A DNA stretch of 64,000 bases from Citrus sinensis (taxonomy: Eukaryota > Streptophyta > Magnoliopsida > Sapindales > Rutaceae). Below, in pieces: positions 12,996 through 25,127 of the stretch. A program made the translations under genes and the position numbers. Each line of letters begins with the position of its first letter. The stretch's first letter is position 1. The stretch covers positions 20,813,501-20,877,500 of the forward strand of contig NC_068556.1 in assembly GCF_022201045.2 (NCBI RefSeq), in the 5' to 3' direction. A model generated the notes under the pieces. It had not been told where the DNA came from. It saw nothing but the letters and a program-made list of their open reading frames with translations, and ran no database searches.

Positions 12996-14792
12996 TTAAA
13001 ATACTTAAAAAAAAAGAAAAAGAAGCAATTTGAAAACCAAAAATAATATTATTACTCTATAAACAAACATAGTATTTTGGTGGGGGAAAAAATGAAAAAT
13101 TAGGAATGTACTTGTTATTATTATGATTATTATTAACGTTATTACTATAATGATGATGATTTTGCTTTCCCTGTGAGGGGACAGGGGGACTTTGGAAATG
13201 TAAGTCACTTGTAGTTGTAAGTGGGAGAGATTATCAAGGGAGATCTTTTTATCTCCTTGTTAATTAATTTTTTTTTTCTTTTTTTTCTCTCTTTCACTTG
13301 CATTGATGCAAGTCTGGAAGTAAAAGTTTGTAATTAATTAAGATGACCAGTTGAGCCTCTTTTCTTTTACAAGAACATCAGTTCTTTTTTCTCTTTTACT
13401 GGGTTACTGCTGTTTTTGAGTTTCATTGATGGTCATGACTCATGAATGTATGATTTTCAGTAGAAGTATGTGCACGAGGGGCACAAATTCGCCTGAGTAC
13501 CTGAGATTTCTTTGTATTCTTAAATGTTTCTGGGTTTTGTTTTAAATTTGTGTACCACCACTGCAAGCATATTCATTCATTGCTCCTTAAATTAATTTTC
13601 TCAAGTGTGATGAACATGATGCATGATGATGATTCATGAAAGGGTATAAAAATAAATAAATGAAAAGAAAGGACACTTGTTTCAATCGCATTCATGGGAA
13701 TTATTTTGTAATGGGAATACGGGACATTGTTGTTTTCTAGTGTGTTGAACTTTTGAATATGACATTTTATTTTCTTACTCCGTGATCTTTTCTCTTTGAA
13801 TGTTGAAAGATACGACAGCAGGCATTCATTTCTCAACGACTATTTTGATTTTTTTTTTTTTTTGTTGGCCCCCTCTACTTGTTGTACATTGAAAGTCTCT
13901 TTATTTCTAGTTTCCAAAGACACCCTTCCTGATTTCGCGAAATTCCTTTGCCTTTGGACGGATGTGATGGATGGATGGATGGATGGGATGATGTAACAAT
14001 AATGTTGGGATTAAGGAATCAAGTTGTTGGTTATTAGGTTTAATTATTTAGCTATTGTTACTTTAAACTCACAATTAATTAGCATTTTTATATTTAATTA
14101 GTCAAGCACTTTGAAAGTCTTAAGTGATTTTATCTCACACGCAGTTGTTTCATTTAAGAAAAAAAAAGAACCCATATTATTTTTATCATTTCCGTCGAAA
14201 GTCACATTCATCAATTGTTGCCTGGGGACTTTTTTTGTGACATGAAAAGTGATCGGATGAGGTACGGGATTAGGATTAATTAACGATCTTTGTCAAAATC
14301 TTTAATTAGAAGGCAATATTTTTTTTCCATCATGAAAATTCTCCCTATTATATTATGTTTGATTAGAAACAAATCGTTGATCTTTAGTTGTTCATGTAAA
14401 AACTCAGAAGAGAAGTATAATACTTAAATTTCTACCTTGAATATCATCAATGCGGCATTTATATCTATCTGTGTATTTTAATAAAATCATTTTCTGAATT
14501 TGCTTAGCACAAGAGAAGGAGAAGAAGAGAAGGGTCGTATTTCCCATCTGCATGGGCTAAAAAGAATCTCTGTTTTACAGTGTTTTTTTTTTTTTTTTTT
14601 TCCGAGTCTTTCTTGGCATGTGGAATGTTGGTTTACGAGGCACAATTTGTTTCCAAGCTCATGTAATTTTATCTTCTTCTTTTTTTTTTCCAATCCTTTT
14701 CTTGTTATCAAAATATTCGAAATATATTTCGCTTTGTTTCTATGTGAGGTGCAATTTTTCTGAATCAAGGAATACGTACAGGAAATCAATAG
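12996..14792. other. EPFL 3' flank and intergenic DNA
   Basis: The first few hundred bases are AT-rich and likely 3' UTR. A (GATG)n run lies at about 13966-13990 and poly-T tracts at about 13850 and 14583. No gene is seen. Confidence 0.6.
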
Positions 14793-15100
14793 GCCTTTGG
14801 TCCAGTGGGAGAGCCCTTGCACTTAGAATAATGAGTGCAAGGGTTCGAGCCTCCATAAAAGTATTTATGGGGCTTATTTACAATCCTTCCTCAATTATCA
14901 CATAATTGAGTGAAACCAGTCTATTCCTCACGAAATGTGAGTAGAGTGGACAGCCCTCGAATATTTGAGAGGGTTTGAAGAATTTGGGCAGCGCTTCAGA
15001 GGAGTACATACCACGATGAAGGTCCCAATTGTAGAATATGTGTGTAAATATTAATTGTAATACCTACAGTCCTGTATAAACAATATTAAAAAAAAAAAAA
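14793..15100 (+). mobile_element. tRNA-derived SINE with poly-A tail and target-site duplication
   Basis: The element opens with a tRNA-like head: a box A-like TGGTCCAGTGG (14798-14808) and a box B-like GGTTCGAGCC (about 14841-14850), the RNA polymerase III internal promoter spacing. It continues through a tRNA-unrelated body and ends in a 13-base A run at 15088-15100. Flanking sequences match as an insertion duplication: GGAATACGTACA plus GGAA at 14769-14784 and again at 15101-15117, differing by one A. This is the classic product of LINE-assisted retrotransposition. It lies in intergenic DNA between EPFL and RPC9. The SINE family name is not known to me. Confidence 0.85.
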
Positions 15101-15117
15101 GGAATACGTACAAGGAA

Positions 15118-17051
15118 CAATAGTAAAAGATTAATTAAAAGACCCCACACCCACTCCTACATTATTTGTTGTCTTTTTGAAGCTCGAGAACTTATGTTCT
15201 TTGCATTGTATTGTAGCTTCTTGATCATTGAGATTCCATTTCCCACTACATCAACACGGCCATATGTGTATTCCCAAAAACAAAACAAGCATGCATCCAT
15301 ATTGTACTAGGGTTTATCTGATCATAATTGTTGTGAAATATAATCACTAATGGGATGGGATCATTAGAAGCTCATCCCAACTTGAGTTCAATCTCTATCA
15401 AATGAAGTATGTGAGCTTTCTTTTGGCAATAGATCTCGTACTTATTGGTCCACATTTATGAGATATGGACGATAGGTCCCGACTGTAACATTGCTTGTGG
15501 AAACTGAACACATTTTCCCCACATATGCTTTCGGCAAAATTTGAATTAATTTTCAAGTTCTCTTGCACCGCTTATCATCCAAATTAAGCGGCATGGCACC
15601 CACCGTCACATCGTAATATCAATTGATTTACAATTTGGAAAAACAGATATCGGTACTCAAAAGCTGTGTCCAGAAACATAAAGATTACAAAAATCTTAAA
15701 ACCCCAAGAAAGTGATAGAATGAAGAACGTATATTTTATTAATGGTAGTGTTACTATATTTGTTTACTTTCACTGCAACCCAGTCGAAATAGCATAGACT
15801 TTTAGGCAAATTATCAGTGTCTACTGTCTAGTACCACGCACGAGGGCGGGGTCAAGTGTTTGCTGCCTTTGCAATTTTGGTTGACACAAATTAGTATTGG
15901 TATGTGCATGCTTGTGGAAATGTTGTTTATATTTGAAAAGGCAACTTGAAAATGAAAAAGGACTGTAGGAAAAGAAAAGACCCCCTCCACAGTCTTGCAT
16001 TAAATAGAGTAGCCCCCACCTCCCTCTTGGGCCTTGGGCCCCACTTTAAGTCAATCAAAGGGACAATATTCATAGACTGTTCTCAGAGAATTCTAGCCAC
16101 CCTCCGTTTTCCATATGATGTCTCTCTTGTTCAACTGTCCCTTCACAAGACCCAAACCTAACATTTTTTTTTTTTTTTTTTCATATTTTTTGCTCTTTTT
16201 TTTTATAAAAATAATAATGGAGTAATTATTTTTCTGGATTAGGTGAGACAAGTTGACAAGAAGATGTGAAGAGTTGGGCTTGGTAGCTCCGATCTGTATT
16301 CAAATCCCGAGGGGTATACGGTGCGTGATCTAGTCAGGTTGCCCATTTCGTGATTTCTCTCTCACCACGCCCACATTCATTTGCATCAACTTTGGCTATC
16401 AAAGTTCGGAAAAGAAAGATTAGGTGGTGAAGTGATATGTGATTTGACAGTGTTGGGACTGGACTGGATGATGGAGTGGGTGGTAAAATGCAGACTTTGT
16501 AAGATCTCTCTCTTTTCATCTATCAAAGCTTTTGCTAGTGCCCCCATGTCAAATCTGTCCATCACTCCAATCCTTATGACTTTTGGAACAGAAAATGACG
16601 AAAGAAAATGAATGAATTGCTCACATGATTCTGTGATTGATGCACATGAGAATGATAAATTTGACTTTGCCTAATTGGGGCAAGTTATAAGGTAATTATA
16701 ATCATGCGATGGGATATGACCTTTCTCAATATTCTGCTGAGCTTCAGGCGCTATTCATCTCGGTGGGTTTCCTATTTTCCCATTTTCTATGTGGATTGTG
16801 GAAAAAAGCAGCTTAGTATATGGCACACTCAAAGTGTAAAACCAAAGAGATAATCACTCTCCATTTCATTTACTCCAAATGCAAAGCAATCAGGAAACCA
16901 ACATAGTATCATCAACATGTAACAAAAGCATCCAATTAAGACTATTCTGCTTACAAGTTTGCCAAGTTCTAGATGCTAGCATGCCAAAAACTTCTGGTAA
17001 TATTCACAAAAATCTTGATTTGATCAGTTTTTAGTCAAACTGTATGGCACA
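15118..17051. other. Intergenic, ending in RPC9 3' UTR
   Basis: No gene is seen. The stretch holds poly-T tracts (about 16168-16182), pyrimidine-rich segments, and, from about 16850 on, the likely 3' UTR of the minus-strand RPC9 gene. Confidence 0.6.
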
Positions 17052-18780
17052 TTATCCCATCAACTCAGTCATTGGTTCATCATCTGCTTTTTCATCATTA
17101 ACGCCTTTAATTCCTTCACCATCCATTCTTTCTGTAGCTCCTTGTACATCTTCATTTACCTCTTCTGCGGCGTTTGGTTGGTTTGGAAGAGGCGGTAACA
17201 CTTCTATAACCAAATCAACTAACTCTTGGAGTTCCTCTTCTTGAAAACGTGTGTCACATTGCTCTATAATCTGAGAAATATTAAACAAACATAGATAAAG
17301 CATTGGAAAGTAATCCAATTTGACAAAAAGAATAAGGATATAAATGCGAAGAGATACAAGCAATCCTTATTATAAAGTAACCACGTCTTTGTAAATGTAG
17401 TCCAAAGTCATTATATACAAACACGGCAGGATAATAAACCTTTTCTAGATTGAAATTACTACAATAGCATGTAAGTATGCATCTTATGAAAGAAAATTAG
17501 TATTCCTTCCAGAATAAAAAGAATAATGGAAAGATATACTATTTGAACATACATATTACAAATAAAATACAATTTTTGTTGTTTCTAAAAGAAACTTAAA
17601 TGGCTAATTTTCTTGTTCTTGAAAATAAAATTCCGGCAATATAACCATTCCCTGTCCAGCTAATGGTCAATTTCTGGAGAAACAGCATAGCACATTAACT
17701 TTTATAAAATTTTCAGGTCATGAAGTTGGACTCTACCAACCACACAATGTATGGGTCATAGAATATTTTACTCCAGAGTGTTCAACATAGCGATTTTTCT
17801 GTAGAAATCATTTAGCCTGCAGTAATTTCCAGAAACAAAAAATTTAGAATTTTAATGACTTTGGCATTAACAATTATTCCATTCTTTCCACTCGGGTTGT
17901 AGAGTCAACAATTCCTTACCCCAGACTAAAATTTTCTTCATTTAACAGATAGAAAACAGAAACTGTGTGTTAAGAGAAAGGAAGATAATACATGCGCAGA
18001 CCAAGTTGTCTGATAAAAAAAGGAAACGACCCAAAAATGGTCTATGTATAGCTGTACTAAAGTACAGAAACAACTCATGAAAATAAATCAGATTAACAAT
18101 GCACAGCTGCACACAAATCTTACTTGATTTGTGGCATAGAAGATATAAATCAAATAACATGCATGGAATGCTTAGATGTATTCCAATATACAAAATGGTA
18201 TAGTGTGAAAATATTGTGAATTTGATAAAACAGCAACGCAAAATGAAGAGTATATAGCAGAGAGAGGTAGTAAATTTACCGAGTCTACTTCAACTAAGGA
18301 GGACGGCCGGATGTTGATGATATTGAGAATCTCGGCTTTTGCAAGTTTGAACTTTTTACTCTTTTCTAGAAACTCATTGATTATATTTCTTGTTTGATTG
18401 CAAGCAGCACTCTCCACCAAATAATCATAAACCTACAGCACAAGTTTGGAAATAAAATACTCTAATCCAATAACAATATGACGACTTGGAAGATCAATGA
18501 GAAAAAAATTCAACCTTGAACTCAGACGGTGTTACTGGAACAAGAACTCGCGTAGGGTCCTTCGAAGCCCCTTTAGATCGCAGAAAATCAAACACTTCAA
18601 AATTGGTAAGTGGCCCGGCATTAGCTTCCAATCTGAAAGACATTCAAGCTGTTTAGCTACACAATACATGCTGATAAAATTAAGAAAAATATGAACAATT
18701 ATGCTGTCATAGAAAATTCAATTCATTTGAACAAAAAATAAGGTGCAATTGAATAAGATTGCAAGCACATACATCTTCAT
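17052..18780 (-). CDS. RPC9: DNA-directed RNA polymerase III subunit RPC9 (CRCP-type)
   Basis: Four minus-strand exons (18780-18773, 18632-18515, 18432-18280, 17270-17052) join into 165 residues. The first exon is only eight bases (ATG AAG AT). The protein begins MKILEANAGPLTNFEVFDFL and continues with the RPB4/RPC9-type fold region: residues about 10-65 form the tip helices and about 66-125 (KKFKLAKAEILNIINIRP, then a helix through EELQELVDLVIEVLP) the HRDC-like bundle. The acidic tail (EEVNEDVQGATERM onward) is common in plant members. RPC9 pairs with RPC8 (the RPB4/RPB7-like stalk) of RNA polymerase III, which makes tRNAs and 5S rRNA in the nucleus. The animal homologue was first named calcitonin gene-related peptide receptor component. 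All phases agree. Confidence 0.93.
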
Positions 18781-19381
18781 AACGAAAATGATTTCGTCTG
18801 ATTAACTGTAATGATAAACTCCTTTAGTACATATATATAAGCAAGTGTCCCCCCCAGATTCTGCTTTTATCTACCTCCCTACAATGAACCCAAAAGAACA
18901 AAAAATATAAGTCAGCCATCTGAGGCAATAAGTAATGTAAATAACTGTCATTTGTGGAGGAGACAACATTCGCTGAGGAATTTCGTCGAACATGAAGCAT
19001 GCAAAATGAAACCAATCATATCTCTAGCTTGTCCTCACGTTAAGACGGTTCCTTGTATTGCATTCACATTTAAATAGATCAATACATCACTATATGTCAT
19101 TTACTTGGTGAATAAAAATAATTTCGGCAAATATCTTTCTTTTATTTTTTTTTTACAACGGCAAATATCTATTGTCATGCAGGACTTAAAAAGATGACCA
19201 AAAATTAAGCAAATTAAAGATACCCGTACGATTGTTTTGATACAGAAACATAAGCAAAACACAAAATAAAAGAGTTTATTTGGATTGAAACTGTACCGTT
19301 TCCGATATCATGGTCATAGTCTCATAGAAGGACAGTGAAGAGTCTTTTTATTTTTTTCCTGTGGTTCTCTCTTGTTTGAGC
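18781..19381. other. RPC9 upstream region
   Basis: AT-rich DNA upstream of the minus-strand RPC9 start, with no gene seen. It ends at the left target duplication of a hAT-type element. Confidence 0.55.
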
Positions 19382-19766
19382 TACAGGTGGTAAAAATATC
19401 CGCCCGGTTCAGATCCTGGCGATTATCCGGCCCTGGTACGAAGTTGAGTCAGTCTTAGACAACACTTGATAAATTTGGAGACTCAGTCTAAAACTCAGAT
19501 TTTATTAATATATATTATTTTAAATATTTTATATTTATTTGACTCATCTATTACGCATATAAAGTTTTAAACATTTAAAGTTTATATTTTCATGTCTAAT
19601 TTCTTTGAAATAAATTTAAAAATTATAAAATTACAAAAAAATTTTAAAAAAGTATACATATACAATATTAAAAAAAATAAAATTCAGGTATAAAAACTTA
19701 ATTAAAGATTACATCCAGATCGGGTCTGAGCATTGTGATACCCGAACCCAAGTTTTGCCAATCCTA
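19382..19766. mobile_element. Short non-autonomous hAT-type element
   Basis: A 385-base AT-rich insert whose ends form imperfect terminal inverted repeats: TACAGGTGGTAAAA at the left and, as reverse complement of the right end, TAGGATTGGCAAAA. The ends are followed inward by GC-rich CCCGG/CCCGA subterminal motifs. It is bracketed by 8-base target duplications with one mismatch (GTTTGAGC at 19374-19381, GTTTGAAC at 19767-19774). Eight-base duplications and GGCAAAA-type ends are typical of hAT elements. No coding capacity is seen. Confidence 0.72.
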
Positions 19767-19790
19767 GTTTGAACAAAGATGTTATGCCAG

Positions 19791-21035
19791 TAGGATTGGC
19801 AATTTGCGGCCTGCGGGCATGGGCCGGCTGGGCTTTTTCAAGCCCAAGCCCATCAAAATCTTGAGCGGGCTGGGCCAAGTTTGGGCTTTTATTTTTTTAT
19901 TATAATTTTTTAATAAAGCTATAAACATTTCAAAAAAAACACACACACACACTTAAATTATAGATGATTATCCAACCCAGAAAACACTAGCAACACAATA
20001 TAATAAACTATAAATACTAATACAAAAAACAAACTAATCCAATATACCACCAAAATTAGAGCAGGTAACAATTTGCCAGCAAAGTTTCTTTATTCTGTTA
20101 AATTATAAATATTACAATTTCAAATTTGTTGAAAATCTAAATGCATAAACATGTAATGCAATTTAAAAATCGGCATTGATGCTTCCTAATCAAATTCTAA
20201 CTTTAGTGTGAAGATCAATTATCGCAAAAGTAATACATAAATTAATATGTATATAATCAAATTAACCAAATTGTAACTTTATAAATTATAATCACATTAA
20301 TATTTATTGCAAAATTAATACAGAAATTAATATGCATGCAATCAAATTAACCAATATTGTAACTTTATAATCTAAATAATATGTATGTATATATAGATTC
20401 AAAATTAATACAGAAATTTTTTTTTTCTACAAGAAATGAAAAAAAAAAGAAAGTGAGGCTGATTTCTACCTCAAAGATCACGTGGGTATGGTGTGTTCAA
20501 TGCAGAGCGGATTCGCTGCTGCTAGCGTCCGTGCGTCGCGCTGCTGGTGGTAGGTTCAACGCGTATTGGTGCTCGCGACTCGCGTGACTAGCTGGCTGCC
20601 TGCTGGGTGCTGGGCTTGCGAAGATCGGCCGGGAGAAAGGAACAATTGTGAACAGGCAGGCGAAGATGGGAACTGCTTCTCAAGGCTATAACTAGACTTC
20701 TTTCTTTGTTCAATCTCTCCTTCGTTCTTAGTTTGGATGCGAAGATCAGCGGTGATGATGGCTGCGAGTGAGGTAGTGAGGAGTCCTCACCGAGGACTGA
20801 GGGTGTGGCTGTCCGCTGTCGGCTGTTGAGGCATAGTCGGCGGCTGGTGTGTGGCGTTTGCAATGTTTGTTTTACTTGGGGTTACTGCTTACCAAGTCAG
20901 GGATTTCGCTGTTGAATTTTTTTTTTTTTTTTGTTTTCTTTTCCTTTTTGTCGTTTGTTATGTTGGAAACGAGTTTGTTTTTAGTCGGCGCGGGCCGGGT
21001 AAACCCGGACCGAATATCTAAGATTTTTTACATTC
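19791..21035 (-). mobile_element. Probable degenerate hAT-like element with a GC-rich internal segment
   Basis: The left end, TAGGATTGGCAATTTGCGGCC, matches the style of hAT termini and carries the usual GGGCCGGC-rich subterminal repeats. Similar GGGCCGGG and CCCGG motifs recur at about 20986-21010, suggesting the other end. Between them lie AT-rich DNA and a distinctly GC-rich, CpG-containing segment (about 20470-20890) that looks like the leader region of a hAT transposase gene on the minus strand. No transposase domain was found and no matching target duplication was seen at the right, so the boundary and class are uncertain. Confidence 0.35.
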
Positions 21036-21383
21036 CTTCAAAAAAAAGAGGGCTGAGTGATAATTGTTGTAGAATGTGCAATCTGACTGAAATAAATTAA
21101 AAGATTGGGATCCATATGAGTTTTGCCACTTTTGATTTATCTTCTCAAACAGTCAGTAACTCAGTCATGAGTACTTTGGCTCGAAGTCTCGAAACAGATC
21201 AATTGAGCCCCGCCCCCTGACTCACAGGAACCCAAATTAGCACAAGCTTCAAACCTCGAAAAGAACCAAAAAGAAAAAAACAAGTTGCAAACGTCTAACA
21301 TAAACCCTAGCAACCGAAAAACCACAAAACACAGTGATAATTTCTTCTTTTGTTGGAAAGATCATAGCTTTATAACTGAAAGT

Positions 21384-24300
21384 ATGACTGCTGAAGCAGA
21401 GGAAATGTCATTGAAAGATAAAGGTAATGAATTTTTCAAAGCTGGGAACTACCTTAAAGCTGCTGCTCTTTACACTCAGGCAATCAAACAAGACCCTTCT
21501 AATCCAACTCTTTTCAGGTACTCTCTATTAATCGAAATGCAATCTTTGTTTGGTATTTGAACAATTCACTTGAGTGATTCAAATGGGTTCTTTAATTTAC
21601 TTGTGGTTGGACTTTGAATTCTTCTCAAATTTCTGTTTATGTGGCTCTTTTGTTCACGTCTCATTTACTTAAATGCTTCTTCTTGTTTGAAAATTGATGG
21701 GATTGCATTCTATGCTAATTGATAAATAAGATATTTATGATTAGGATTAAAGAGTTTTTCTTTCTTTCAGATTGATCACTGGTTGAATTTATACTAATCA
21801 TAAGATATTTATGATTAGGATTCAAGAGTTTTTCTTTCTTTCGGATTGACCAAAGGTTGAAATTATACTCAATGCCTTCTTTTACTCCGTTTATAGGCAT
21901 AGAGTAAACTTCTGTTTTGTGCTTTCATTTATTTGCTTCCCCATTAGTTCCATTTGTTATATATGTATGCCTGGAAATCAGTTTATTGTTTTGATAATGC
22001 ATTAACGCATGTTCTCCGTTTCTATGTTTTATTATTGGCCAGCAACCGTGCTGCAGCATTTCTACATCTAGTCAAGCTTAACAAAGCACTTGCTGATGCG
22101 GAGACAACAATCTCATTGAACCCCCAGTGGGAAAAGGTTTTTGGTTCTTTTGGTGCTTTTGGTTCATATTCTTCGTGCTTGTTTTCTTTTGAAACAATTA
22201 TCCATCGGATGCACATGTAGGGATATTTTCGGAAAGGATGCATATTGGAGGCCATGGAACAATATGATGATGTATGTCTGTTAATTTGCTCTAATTTCCT
22301 TTCCATTGAGCCTTCTGAGCAATAGCATATGTTTTTGCCTTCTGCTGCTTATGTCTTTTCTGTTTGAATGTTGTAGGCCTTAAGTGCCTTCCAGACATCT
22401 TTGCAATATAATCCACAGAGTGCAGAAGTATCGAGAAAAATAAAGAGGGTTTCCCAGTTGGCAAAAGACAAAAAGCGAGCTCAAGAAGTTGAGAACATAA
22501 GATCCAATGTCGATATGGTGCAGCATTTGGATGAGTTCAAATCTGAAATGGTTAGTATAATAGCTAAAGTAGAAAGATTGTATCATGATCTTGCATATAT
22601 GTAAAGACTGTCTCCTTTCTGCATGTGTATAACACATTTTGCGAGGGATTTATCATAAATTTTTAATTTTTTTTGGGTCTTGGTGTTATATTTTTCCATA
22701 TTCTCTTCTCTCATAAGCATGAGGTCTGCTCATTCTCTGAATTGTATAATGCGAGAATGTTTTCAATATTTTCCAATAAGGACGATGAAGTTGGTCTCCC
22801 TCTTTGCAGTCTGAGAAGTATGGAGCTGAAGAATGTTGGAAGCACGTCTTTTCATTTGTTGTTGAGACAATGGAGACAGCTGTGAAGTCATGGCATGAAA
22901 CTTCTAAGGTGGATGCTAAAGTTTATTTTCTTCTTGATAAAGAGAAGACCGACACTGAGAAATATGCCCCCATTGTCAATGTTGATAAGGTAAATAACCT
23001 TCTATAAGCATTTGTTTGCACTTTATAATGCCCTTCTGCTGTTTGATTTTGGACCTACCTTTAGCTTTATGCGACTCCTTTTACTTCAGTTAATTATTAG
23101 TTTGTACCAAGCTTCTAATTTGAAGATATATGTGCATATATTCTTTGGTCCATTATTCTCAGCTTGAACATATATTTACATTTTTCTATGTTGAATTGGT
23201 TAATTTGTATATCTGACTCATGGTGATCACTGTGCATTGTGCAGGCATTTGAGTCACCCCATACTCACGGCAGTTGTTTTCAATTTCTAAGGCAATATGC
23301 TGATGATTCTTTCTCTAGTGCAGCTTGCCTAGTGGCACCGAAAAGTATCATATCTTACCCTCAGGTAACATATAGTTTCTTTATATAAGCTTTAGGTTGG
23401 GTATGCGTCTGCTTGATTGGAAATTGCTTTATGTTCTCTATCAATCATGCTTGCTATGCTCCCTTTGGATAACTACCATATAGATACTAATTGACGTGAA
23501 TGCATATTAAGCCACATAAAATATAATGTGGAGGAATATAATACTTCTTTAGCTTGCCAAAATGAGTTGGTGTCTGTTATTTAGATTTGGATGCGAGACT
23601 TACGATAATCATTATTAGTTGGTGTTTGAGTTATTCTGCCCAGTTTAATACACACAGGTTCAAGCATCCACCTCACTTCCCCCCCCCCCCCCCCCCCCCC
23701 CCCAACCCCCATGCGAGACTTGCGATAATCATTATTAGTTGGTGTTTGAGTTATTCTGCCCAGTTTAATACACACAGGTTCAAGCATCCAACCCACCCCC
23801 CCCCCCTCCTCCCCCAAAAAAAAGAAAGGAAGGAAAAAGAACGAAAAGGAAATGACATTCTGGAGTCTTAATTATTCTTGGCCAGTGCCAATTCTTTCGT
23901 TCCTATTGAGTAACTATAAAATAAATATACTAATCCTGGATAATGATTCCACACGAAAAATCTAGTGTTTGATTATGGGCAGTACCTTTCTTGGAGTTGC
24001 ATGCTTTCAACTTGAATAAAGTCTGGTATTTACCTATCAACTTAATTAATTGCTTAGGCTGAAAGAGTTTGTGTTTTATGAATATCTCATGTTCCTTAGC
24101 TTTAATCTAGCAGTTTTCCCTCTTTTGCTAGGTTTACAAACCCATTTGTGAGTAGGCTGGCCTCAAACCTTAAGTTATGTATCTACTGTTTATTTATTTT
24201 TTTACAATGTTGAATCCTAGAGTTCTGATTGATAATGTGCTGTCTTTTAAGGTTTGGAGAGGTCAAGGATTACGAAAGTGGAGACATAGCCAGCAGGATG

Positions 24301-25127
24301 GTTTCTTCGTTCAATTTGAGTCACCTCTGCTGCGAAAACTATGGTTTATTCCTAGTTCCAATGAAAAGGGGAAAACACTATGCAGGTCTCTCTTTCCCTC
24401 TCTCTCTCTGATATGCTGATAATCTTATTCATTAGGAAAATTCTCCCATAATTAACCATGAAATCAAAATTTCTGGATGGCTGAAATTAATTGAAGAAAA
24501 AATCTGAAAGGTATTACAACAGATACATAATGTGTAGTTGCAATATTTTTGAATTTTTCATTCTACTTCCAACAAATTTCTGTTACAATTTTTGACTGTT
24601 GACAAACCCCAATTATATCTCTAACTGCTGCAAGTGATTGGATTAGATGGGCTTATGTTAGTTGGTGATTTTGCTAAAGTTCATGATTTGAAAACTTCAT
24701 CCCTCTTCTAGAGCTTTTATGTCATAAACTCAATGAGATGATCCACTCAGCTCAATATTAGAAACTTATGTTATGATTGTGTTCGTTGCTTCAGAAGATT
24801 CAATATATTAACTTTACCTTTTTGTCATGGTGAAGATATATGTTTAAATTTTGGTCTCCCAGCTTGCTTTTTTTTTTTTTTTGGGACAGAACACTCTGAT
24901 TATGCTTATTCCTTTCCTTTAGTCCTACATGGCGTTTATCAAATGAAACAATTTGAATGGTTGATTTATCATGCAAAATGATAGAACCTTTTTTGTGCAA
25001 TTTTATTTTTTATTGAAACTGGTGATACATAAATTGCATGTCGTTTTCCAGGGACCCTGAAGTTTTGGACATCAGTGCCCATGAAGTATTCCCACGCTTA
25101 TTCAAAGAAAAGCTGTCAAATTCTTAG
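21384..25127 (+). CDS. TPR co-chaperone-like protein with conserved C-terminal region
   Basis: Eight exons (21384-21517, 22043-22136, 22221-22271, 22377-22550, 22810-22989, 23245-23364, 24252-24385, 25052-25127) join into 320 residues. Residues 9-115 hold three TPR repeats. The five two-carboxylate-clamp positions known from Hop TPR1 are all present: K11 and N15 (LKDKGNEF), N46 (SNRAAAF), K76 and R80 (KGYFRKG). Such clamps bind the EEVD tails of Hsp90 or Hsp70. After a charged helix (about 105-150) comes a plant-conserved region: VETMETAVKSWHE, YFLLDKEKTDTEKYAP, AFESPHTHGSCF, then VWRGQGLRKWRHSQQDGFFVQFE. I recognise the overall layout as that of the Arabidopsis At1g04190-type TPR protein (from memory, not checked). 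An in-frame ATG seven codons downstream is an alternative start. It is probably cytosolic; the role of the C-terminal region is unknown to me. Confidence 0.9.
21724..21871. repeat. 74-base tandem duplication in intron 1 of the TPR gene
   Basis: Two adjacent copies (about 21724-21797 and 21798-21871) share AAGATATTTATGATTAGGAT and a TTTTTCTTTCTTTC tract. The first copy ends that tract in CAG, an acceptor-like sequence; the second has CGG. The copies differ at several bases, so the duplication is not very recent. Confidence 0.85.
23591..23830. repeat. 120-base tandem duplication with long poly-C tracts in a TPR-gene intron
   Basis: Unit 1 (23591-23710) and unit 2 (from 23711) begin with ATGCGAGACTT and match almost base for base for about 80 bases, through CACACAGGTTCAAGCATCCA. 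Each runs into a C-rich tract; the first contains about 25 consecutive C (23679-23703). Both copies lie in the intron between 23365 and 24251. Near-identity suggests a recent duplication. Confidence 0.9.

Noticed and set aside
14793-14862. Possible tRNA gene
   Set aside because: It has box A and box B-like sequences, but no proper acceptor stem or anticodon arm pairing is evident. It continues into a body with a poly-A tail and flanking duplications, so it is the head of a SINE.
16271-16320. Second tRNA-like or SINE-like head (GGCTTGGTAGCTC, then TTCAAATCC)
   Set aside because: The spacing between the two boxes is too short and no tail or duplication was found.
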